Assembly (NCBI RefSeq): GCF_000516555.1
Contig: NZ_AZSJ01000007.1
Location: 409,066 to 473,065 of the forward strand
Length of the DNA stretch: 64,000 nucleotides
Source: Afipia sp. P52-10
Lineage (GTDB): Bacteria; Pseudomonadota; Alphaproteobacteria; Rhizobiales; Xanthobacteraceae
Direction: 5' to 3'
Below are positions 59,116 to 64,000 of the stretch, in pieces (the stretch's first letter is position 1; each line of letters opens with the position of its first letter). Both the position numbers and the translations under genes were made by a program. The notes under the pieces are model-generated. The model was not told where the DNA came from. It made no database searches and was given only the letters and a program-made list of their open reading frames with translations.

Positions 59116-59828
59116 GCTGGATCATCCTTGCCGCCGCGGGCGACGATTTTAAGGGCGCCATCTGGCAAGGGCCGTTGCAGCGCTTTGGCCTCGTCCCAAC
59201 CGGCGCGCAGCCATGTTTCGTGCTCTTCGGCCGTGGTCAGAATGACCGGCATCGCCTTCGGATGGATCGGCTTCACCTCGGCGTTTGGATCGCAGGTGAG
59301 AAATCCGAACACGTCGATCGTCACCTCGCCATCCTTCACCTTGCGCACACTGGTCCAGCTTTCGGTGAAGATGCCTGCGAAGCAGAGCAGGGGCCGGCTC
59401 TCGTCGGCTGCGAACCAGACGTTCTCCTTCGCGCGCGGATCGAACTCCGAGAATGACGTGAACGGGACCAAGCATCGATTCGCAGGGCCGAGCCAGCGCT
59501 TCCAATGTGCGCTTGAGGTGTTGCGGATGTTGGTTGTCCCTTTGTCAGGTTCGAGCCGCAGCAGCTCCTTGAAATCAACCGGCTTGCCTTTCGCTTCAAG
59601 CTTGGCGGCGCGCTTCTTGGCCGCTTCGAGAAGCGCCTTTTGCGACGACGGCATACCCCAGCGCATCAACGTTAGTTCGCGTCCGGCCTCGGTCTGGCGC
59701 ACGATCGGGGCGGAGTAGTCGGGGTATATCCCCGGCATCGGCACCACCTGGTTGCCGGCGTTGTTGAATGTCCGCAGCAGGTCGCGGATGGCCTGCTCGG
59801 CCTTGGTCATGGAATACAGGTTACACAT
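59112..59828 (-). CDS. SOS response-associated peptidase family protein (SRAP; HMCES/YedK-like)
   Basis: 238 aa, forms DNA-protein crosslinks at abasic sites in single-stranded DNA. Family marks: catalytic Cys2 right after the start Met (MCNLYS), NIRNTSS (Asn), [12 protein letters not shown] (Glu) and HPKAMPVIL (His). An upstream in-frame extension to 59885 would destroy the Cys2 position and is rejected. A GTTC-N7-GTTC LexA box lies 50 bases upstream, so SOS control is expected. Confidence 0.92.
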   Translation of the reverse strand: MCNLYSMTKAEQAIRDLLRTFNNAGNQVVPMPGIYPDYSAPIVRQTEAGRELTLMRWGMPSSQKALLEAAKKRAAKLEAKGKPVDFKELLRLEPDKGTTNIRNTSSAHWKRWLGPANRCLVPFTSFSEFDPRAKENVWFAADESRPLLCFAGIFTESWTSVRKVKDGEVTIDVFGFLTCDPNAEVKPIHPKAMPVILTTAEEHETWLRAGWDEAKALQRPLPDGALKIVARGGKDDPA

Positions 59829-59877
59829 CGGCGCTTCGGTCTCCGGACTCGGGCGCACGATGGCACACCTTGCATAT

Positions 59878-59892
59878 GTTCTCAATTCGTTC
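59878..59892. promoter_or_regulatory. LexA box (alphaproteobacterial type)
   Basis: GTTC-TCAATTC-GTTC, an exact GTTC-N7-GTTC. It lies between the divergent SRAP gene (start 59828, minus) and the gene at 59927 (plus), so it could control both. Confidence 0.75.
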
Positions 59893-59926
59893 TCTAATGG
59901 CGCAGGGGCTGCGATTGAGGTGCGCC

Positions 59927-60259
59927 ATGGCAGATCATGAGGAAAATCAACAGCTTCTGAGAACCGAGGGCTTCCAGGTCCACTTTGGGTTGGCAGAAGG
60001 GCCAGCCGGCCATGTCATCCAGATTGCCGGCGGGCTGCTGCCATCGTGTCAGGACATGACTTTCGGCCTGCTGTTGCGGCCGGAGACGACATCGGCGGAG
60101 GCGGCCGAGTTGCGACGCCTGCTGGAAAAGCACGCGGATACGTTCTTCGCGCGATACTTCGACCGGCCACCAGATGGTGTGCACCTGTATGACCACGATC
60201 GCGAGACGGACTTGGCGATCGTTGGCGACGTCGAGCCGGCGACGCTCGTGTACGGCTAG
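59927..60259 (+). CDS. Protein of unknown function divergent from SRAP
   Basis: 110 aa starting [22 protein letters not shown], with [33 protein letters not shown] and a C-terminal [21 protein letters not shown] precedes the ATG. The LexA box upstream may make it SOS-inducible. Not recognised. Confidence 0.6.
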   Translation: MADHEENQQLLRTEGFQVHFGLAEGPAGHVIQIAGGLLPSCQDMTFGLLLRPETTSAEAAELRRLLEKHADTFFARYFDRPPDGVHLYDHDRETDLAIVGDVEPATLVYG

Positions 60260-60837
60260 CCGGCTCGGCCGGCGCGTTTTGCGGCAGAAGGCGTCTGCGG
60301 ATCATCTGGCGGGTCCGGCTCGCGCTGCGCCAGATGCAGTCCGGTGATCAGCGCTTGCGTGCGCGAGCGGAAGCCGCGCTTCGGCTTCAGAGCTTCGAGG
60401 TCGTCCCGACAGGGCTGGCAGATCAGTGACGGCTCCAGCTTCCATAGCTCGGTGTCGGGCGGCCGCTTGATTTTGGCGAGCGGCACAAGGCTCATGCGCC
60501 GACAGCGCTGGCATTGGATCTCGATCGCATCGAACCCCGCGTTCAGGGCCTGTGCGATCGTCGGCGATCGCACCACGTCCAGGCCGAACAGCAGCGCGCC
60601 GCACCAGGCTTCGCACTCCAGCCTGTCCGCAACCTTTTCCGCGCGTGCGGCCTCGGCGCGCTTGCGCTCGGCATCCAGCATCATGTCGATATAGGTTTGC
60701 GGCGCGCGGGCAGCCTCGCGCGCGTAGTGGCGCCGATCACGGCCGGACAGCGGCGGGTGGCGGCCTACGCGGGGCAGGCGGGTGACGTGATCTGCGGACA
60801 TGGCCGGACCATAGAACGCAGAGAGAACATCGGACAA
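60256..60837 (-). CDS. Zinc-ribbon phage protein of unknown function
   Basis: 193 aa. CQRCRR and CQPCRDD, about 35 residues apart, form a zinc ribbon at about residues 110-150; the region before (EAARAPQTYIDMMLDAERKRAEAARAEKVADRLECEAW) is helical. Last gene before attR. An internal start at 60801 is possible. Its stop overlaps the end of 59927-60259 by four bases. Confidence 0.65.
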   Translation of the reverse strand: MSDVLSAFYGPAMSADHVTRLPRVGRHPPLSGRDRRHYAREAARAPQTYIDMMLDAERKRAEAARAEKVADRLECEAWCGALLFGLDVVRSPTIAQALNAGFDAIEIQCQRCRRMSLVPLAKIKRPPDTELWKLEPSLICQPCRDDLEALKPKRGFRSRTQALITGLHLAQREPDPPDDPQTPSAAKRAGRAG

Positions 60838-60881
60838 GCGTCAAGCACGAACGGGTCGGACAACTTGTCCGCGGTTCCCTC

Positions 60882-60896
60882 GTTCCAATCTGGAAC
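60882..60896. promoter_or_regulatory. GTTCCA-N3-TGGAAC palindrome near attR
   Basis: Perfect 6-bp inverted half-sites with a 3-base centre, 41 bases before the attR core and immediately before the inverted GTTCTGACG copy. Could bind an excision or regulatory protein; nothing else identifies it. Confidence 0.4.
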
Positions 60897-60905
60897 CGTC
60901 AGAAC
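60897..60905. repeat. Inverted copy of the attL-side GTTCTGACG repeat
   Basis: CGTCAGAAC is the exact reverse complement of the repeat found three times beside attL. It lies 32 bases inside attR. Confidence 0.5.
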
Positions 60906-60937
60906 GAACTCACGAAAAAACAAGGGGTTGAGGGACA

Positions 60938-60960
60938 TTCGAATCCTGCTGCCCCGACCA
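60938..60960 (+). repeat. attR core
   Basis: 23-base exact copy of the tRNA-Pro 3' end at 17091-17113. It is the displaced end of the original host tRNA gene. Confidence 0.95.
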
Positions 60961-61336
60961 TTCAGTCATCATCCAAATGAAAACTCAGCCAATCGGTGTG
61001 GAGCGCTGGCTTCCGAGCCCCTCTGCCACATCGACCACGCGAGTTGGTGCTGATGGCTGCGATCGCGGCAACCGCGAGCGTGTGAAGATGTTTGGTTGTC
61101 TTGAAGCGTATCTCAAAGGTGCCCCCATAACCCGACGACTCGTCTGCCGTGATGCTGTCCCACTCCCCAGATTTGCACCGTAGGGAACTGTGTGTGAACA
61201 TAGCATGAACGCGCCATGCAGGTCGCCATAGAGGTCGCAGGTCGCCATAGAGGTCAATGTCCACACGGGCAAAAAGACCAAGCAAAAAGCCGCCCTTGCG
61301 AGCGGCTTTCTGAGATGGTGTCAGCGTCGGTCCGAC
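60961..61336. other. Host stretch without a convincing gene
   Basis: The main features are a terminator at 61284-61309 and two tandem copies of a 19-base unit at 61218-61236 and 61237-61255. A minus-strand frame at 60962-61201 (79 aa, MFTHSSLRCKSGEW...) is open but has no recognised motif and may be a remnant or chance. Confidence 0.5.
61284..61309 (-). terminator. Intrinsic terminator of the IclR-type gene
   Basis: AAAGCCGC and GCGGCTTT (8 bp) enclose an 8-nt loop; on the minus strand the stem is followed by TTGCT, giving a five-T run with the stem end. It lies 28 bases past the stop at 61337. Confidence 0.75.
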
Positions 61337-62077
61337 TTATTCAACCAGCCGCTGTGAAACCGCTCTTGCCGCGGCCAAGACCTTGGCGCCGAAGGCGTGG
61401 GCCTTGTCCATCGGCAGACGGGACGCCGGACAGGAGATCGACAGTGCCGCAACCGGTTTGCCGTCCTGATTGAGGATTGGCGAGGCCACCGCATGAACGT
61501 GCAGGTCGAGTTCACCGAAATTGGTCGCGTAACCGACCTTCTTGATCTGCGCGAAATCGCGACGAAGTGCTTCCGGATCAGTCTTGGTGTGTTCGGTAAG
61601 AGCGGTAAGCTTGCCGCTGAGATAGTCTTCCTGCTCGCGCGTGCTGAGGTGCGCCAAATAGGATTTGCCGTTCGCGGTGACGTGCATCAGCGACCGCGAA
61701 CCGAGGTCGCGGACGGTGCGCAGCACGAGCGGAGAATCGACGCGCTCGACTAGCACCAGATGACGGCCCTCGCGCACCATCAGGTGCGTCGTCTCCTGCG
61801 TTTCGTCACGCAGCGCCTGCATGATCGGCAGTGCCGCGCGGCGCAGCCGCGCTTCCGTCTCCGCCGACCGGCTGAGCATGAACAGCTTCGACGTGACCTT
61901 CCAGCGCCGGCGCGGCTCATGCGTCGGGCGGATCCACCCGGCCTCGTGCAGCGTCATCAGCCCGCGCTGCACGGTGGTTTTTGGTTGGCGGAGATGGCGG
62001 GAGAGATCGGAGACCCCGATTTCGGGCGAAGCTGCGACAGCTTCGATGATGCGAAGAACGGATTTGACGCTTTCCAT
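61337..62077 (-). CDS. IclR-family transcriptional regulator
   Basis: 246 aa. Winged helix-turn-helix at the N-terminus (SVLRIIEAVAASPEIGVSDLSRHLRQPKTTVQRGLMTLHEAGWI) and an effector-binding domain (ETTHLMVREGRHLVLVERVDSP, HVTANGKSYLAHLS, PVAALSISCPASRL). Divergent from an enoyl-CoA hydratase 152 bases away, with a palindrome between them, so it probably controls that gene and itself. The start at 62077 fits the family; the longer frame to 62533 does not. Confidence 0.92.
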   Translation of the reverse strand: MESVKSVLRIIEAVAASPEIGVSDLSRHLRQPKTTVQRGLMTLHEAGWIRPTHEPRRRWKVTSKLFMLSRSAETEARLRRAALPIMQALRDETQETTHLMVREGRHLVLVERVDSPLVLRTVRDLGSRSLMHVTANGKSYLAHLSTREQEDYLSGKLTALTEHTKTDPEALRRDFAQIKKVGYATNFGELDLHVHAVASPILNQDGKPVAALSISCPASRLPMDKAHAFGAKVLAAARAVSQRLVE

Positions 62078-62191
62078 GGCGGCCCTGGCTTTCGCGAATT
62101 GTTGTCCCACCGCGTGCAAGCGCGCGCCCCAGTCCTGCGCTTTACTTCGCGGAAGGCGTTGTCTAGCGTGTGCCGCTTTAAAGAACAAGTC

Positions 62192-62208
62192 GTTCCATAA
62201 TCCGGAAC
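62192..62208. promoter_or_regulatory. Palindrome between IclR regulator and enoyl-CoA hydratase, candidate operator
   Basis: GTTCC-N7-GGAAC, 21 bases upstream of the start at 62230. The shape (short GTTCC/GGAAC arms) resembles operators of IclR-family proteins. Confidence 0.55.
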
Positions 62209-62229
62209 CAAATGTGACGAGGACCCGCG

Positions 62230-63054
62230 ATGACCGGAGCAAGTTCCGCGGCCAAGCCAGCGCAAACCGTGGAGGCAACGCTCCCAATTCTATCGATCGA
62301 CGATGGCGTCGCGACCATCCGGTTAAACCGTCCGGCGGTCGCCAATCGGCTGGAGCCGCCAGATCTGGCGGCGCTGTCGGGTTATTTTGCGCGGATCGAG
62401 AATGATCCAGCGGTGAGGGTGCTGGTGCTGACCGGCACGGGGCGGGTGTTCTCATCGGGCTTTCATCTCGGCGACCTGCAGGAACGTGCCGTCGAGCAGA
62501 AGCCGTCGTCCGAGGCCCGGCGTGACACCGCATTCGGCGATATGGTGGACGCGCTCGAAAACCTCGACGTTCCGACCATCTGCAAGCTAAACGGCGGCGT
62601 CTATGGTGGCGCGACCGATCTCGCGTTGGCGTGCGATTTCCGGATCGGCGACGGTAACGCCCAGATGTTCATGCCGGCGGCGCGGCTCGGCTTGCACTAT
62701 TACGAGAGCGGTATGGTCCGCTATGTCACACGCCTTGGCGTCAACGCCGCCAAGCTGTTGTTCCTGACGGCGCGGCGTATCCAGGCGCAGCAGATGCTGG
62801 AGATCGGCTATCTGACGACGCTGTGCGAGATCGGGCAACTCGACGCCACGGTGGATGCGCTGGTCCGTGACCTGAACGGCATGGCGCCGCTGTCGGTCAG
62901 GGGCATGAAGCGGGCGATCAACGAGATCGCCCGCAATGCACTGGATCGCGACGCCTTCGCCCGTCGCGCGCAGCAATGCTTCCAGAGCGAGGACATCAAG
63001 GAAGGTCTGCGCGCCTTCCACGAGAAACGTGTGCCGAATTTCTCAGGGCGCTGA
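62230..63054 (+). CDS. Enoyl-CoA hydratase/isomerase family protein
   Basis: 274 aa crotonase. IRLNRPAVANRLEPPDLAAL, the oxyanion-hole region LTGTGRVFSSGFHLGDL and CKLNGGVYGGATDLALACDFRIG are visible. It is quite different from the two paralogues at the left end. Likely regulated by the divergent IclR-type protein. Substrate unknown. Confidence 0.88.
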   Translation: MTGASSAAKPAQTVEATLPILSIDDGVATIRLNRPAVANRLEPPDLAALSGYFARIENDPAVRVLVLTGTGRVFSSGFHLGDLQERAVEQKPSSEARRDTAFGDMVDALENLDVPTICKLNGGVYGGATDLALACDFRIGDGNAQMFMPAARLGLHYYESGMVRYVTRLGVNAAKLLFLTARRIQAQQMLEIGYLTTLCEIGQLDATVDALVRDLNGMAPLSVRGMKRAINEIARNALDRDAFARRAQQCFQSEDIKEGLRAFHEKRVPNFSGR

Positions 63055-63103
63055 TCGTGAGGGCCAGCCCTCACGCGAGAGTGCTTCAGTCAATCTCGCC
63101 GCG

Positions 63104-64000
63104 CTATGAGGAGGAGACACTCTTGTCGCGCGGCGGTCGCGTCAGGATGCTCGGCCCGACCTTGCGCAGCGGAGTGACGCCGTCTTCGGCCATGCGCGGC
63201 GGCTTCTTGTCGAGCTTCGAGGACCACTCCTTGAAGTAAGCCAGCGCACAGAGCAGGCCAATGCCGCCGAACGAAACCACGAACTGCATGAGCAGGCTGC
63301 TGTTCAGCAGCAGCAGAAAATGCGCGACAAAGGCAAGGAACACGCCGACGCAGAACACCTCAAGCGAATGTTGTCCGCAGAGGATTGCCGGCTTGAAACC
63401 AGCCCATTCCAACCCCTTCCAGTCACGCGGCACGAAGCGAGTGACGAAGAAGGCGATGATCACGAAGTGGATCACGCGATAGGGCGCCAGGTTCGTCTTG
63501 TCGTTCGGGTTGAAGGCGTTGAACACCTGCTCGGGGAAGAGCGACGCGAGCTGCGGGAAGCTGCCGGCCAGCGTCATCACCATCGCGAACAGCAGATAGG
63601 CTGAGCCCGCGATCAGCAGGAAGCGCGACTGGATCAGCTTGCGGGAATCCAGCGCGCCGCCGAGCGCGAACCAGGCGCCGAACATGAACAGGAGCTGCCA
63701 GGTGAAGGGATTGAAGTACCAGGTGCCGGACGGAAATGCGGTCAGATTCCAGCCGAAGGCGCGGGCGGCGAAGTAAAGCAGGATCGACGCGACCAGCGTC
63801 AGATCCGGCTTGCGCAGCATGCACCATAGCGCCAGCGGAAATACCGCCATCAGCACGATGTAGAGCGGCAGCACGTCCAGATTGACCGGCTTGAACTTCA
63901 GGATCAGGCCTTCGAAGATCGTCTGGATCGGATTGTCGATCAGGCCCGCCACGTTGAACTCGTGGATGATCCCTGGCTCGTTGTAGCGCTGGGCGACGTA
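63104..64000 (-). CDS. opgC: OpgC-like membrane protein (3' part; cut by window edge)
   Basis: About 298 residues visible; the N-terminus lies beyond position 64000 (frame reads YVAQRYNEPGIIHEFNVAGL from the edge). Many membrane segments (LPLYIVLMAVFPLALWCML, LTLVASILLYFAARAFGWNLT, FTWQLLFMFGAWFALGG) match the OpgC/acyltransferase_3 family, which adds succinyl groups to periplasmic glucans. C-terminal tail is basic and cytoplasmic. Confidence 0.82.
   Translation of the reverse strand, partial: YVAQRYNEPGIIHEFNVAGLIDNPIQTIFEGLILKFKPVNLDVLPLYIVLMAVFPLALWCMLRKPDLTLVASILLYFAARAFGWNLTAFPSGTWYFNPFTWQLLFMFGAWFALGGALDSRKLIQSRFLLIAGSAYLLFAMVMTLAGSFPQLASLFPEQVFNAFNPNDKTNLAPYRVIHFVIIAFFVTRFVPRDWKGLEWAGFKPAILCGQHSLEVFCVGVFLAFVAHFLLLLNSSLLMQFVVSFGGIGLLCALAYFKEWSSKLDKKPPRMAEDGVTPLRKVGPSILTRPPRDKSVSSS

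Larger units (their letters stand above)
17091..60960. mobile_element. Complete-looking temperate siphovirus prophage in tRNA-Pro
   Basis: About 43.8 kb between 23-bp perfect direct repeats. The contents, in order, are integrase and excisionase, an early leftward operon, a self-cleaving repressor with two operator arrays, an early rightward operon with methyltransferases and a replication gene, then terminase, portal, protease, HK97 capsid, a tail set with tape measure, tail fibre, and lysis genes. No structural gene expected for this type is missing or visibly broken; the only clear pseudogene is a Lar-like early gene. Confidence 0.96.

Noticed and set aside
60882-60896. Second LexA box near attR
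   Set aside because: GTTC-N7-GAAC is an inverted, not a direct, arrangement, so it does not fit the alphaproteobacterial GTTC-N7-GTTC rule.
60962-61201. Possible 79-codon minus-strand gene beyond attR
   Set aside because: No ribosome site, no recognised motif and a basic low-complexity end; could be a host gene remnant but cannot be supported.
61218-61255. Tandem 19-base duplication as an attachment or origin repeat
   Set aside because: Only two copies, in host DNA outside attR, with no counterpart at attL; most likely a local duplication.

Overview
The window looks like a chromosomal segment of a high-GC alphaproteobacterium, most likely the Bradyrhizobium/Rhodopseudomonas/Afipia group (Nitrobacteraceae). 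This rests on gene content, on the order cold-shock protein - DUF192 protein - tRNA-Pro, and on the GTTC-N7-GTTC type of LexA box. It is carved up by one complete-looking temperate siphovirus prophage. All identifications come from reading the sequence; no searches were run.

Left host flank (1-17036). Two adjacent enoyl-CoA hydratase paralogues (the first cut by the edge) precede a haloacid-dehalogenase-like hydrolase, recJ, a lytic transglycosylase, an M23 peptidase, and the translation-factor set efp / epmA / epmB. After these come an HdeD-like membrane protein, a class II aldolase, a DTW-domain protein, a small cold-shock protein, tRNA-Glu(UUC), glyoxalase I, a sirtuin, a double cold-shock-domain protein, a DUF192 protein and a lipoprotein. 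tRNA-Pro(UGG) follows at 17037-17113.

Prophage (17091-60960, about 43.8 kb). It is bounded by 23-bp perfect direct repeats, the left one being the 3' end of the tRNA-Pro gene. Leftward genes run from the repressor to the integrase: early genes of mostly unknown function, a broken Lar-like gene, a Gp37/Gp68 protein, excisionase-like protein and integrase. A LexA/S24-type repressor (22676-23275) is flanked on both sides by three copies of a GCACCA-N3-TGGTGC operator. Rightward genes comprise a Cro-like protein, a ParB/MT-A70 protein with an altered catalytic motif, DUF2303, ASCH and DUF4031 proteins, cytosine and adenine DNA methyltransferases, a replication-initiator-like gene that carries a cluster of repeats inside it (candidate origin), and a NusG-like candidate antiterminator. 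The late region holds HNH, TerS, TerL, portal, ClpP-like protease, HK97 capsid, connectors, tail tube, tail chaperones joined by a -1 frameshift site, tape measure, tail tip, a set of small repeated fibre-type proteins, tail fibre, endolysin, holin and a spanin-like protein. Inverted cargo-type genes sit inside or after the late operon: a secreted protein wedged between tail chaperone and tape measure, a small gene at 49404-49685, and an SRAP (HMCES/YedK) cassette under a LexA box.

Right host flank (60961-64000). A 376-base stretch without a convincing gene contains a terminator. It is followed by a divergent IclR regulator / enoyl-CoA hydratase pair with a palindrome between them, and the 3' part of an OpgC-like membrane protein cut by the right edge.

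The phage logic reads as follows: a self-cleavable repressor holds two divergent promoters; RecA-dependent cleavage would release both; the rightward transcript makes modification and replication proteins, and a NusG-like protein may carry transcription past a terminator at 34467 into the head, tail and lysis genes. The same SOS signal would turn on the SRAP cassette.
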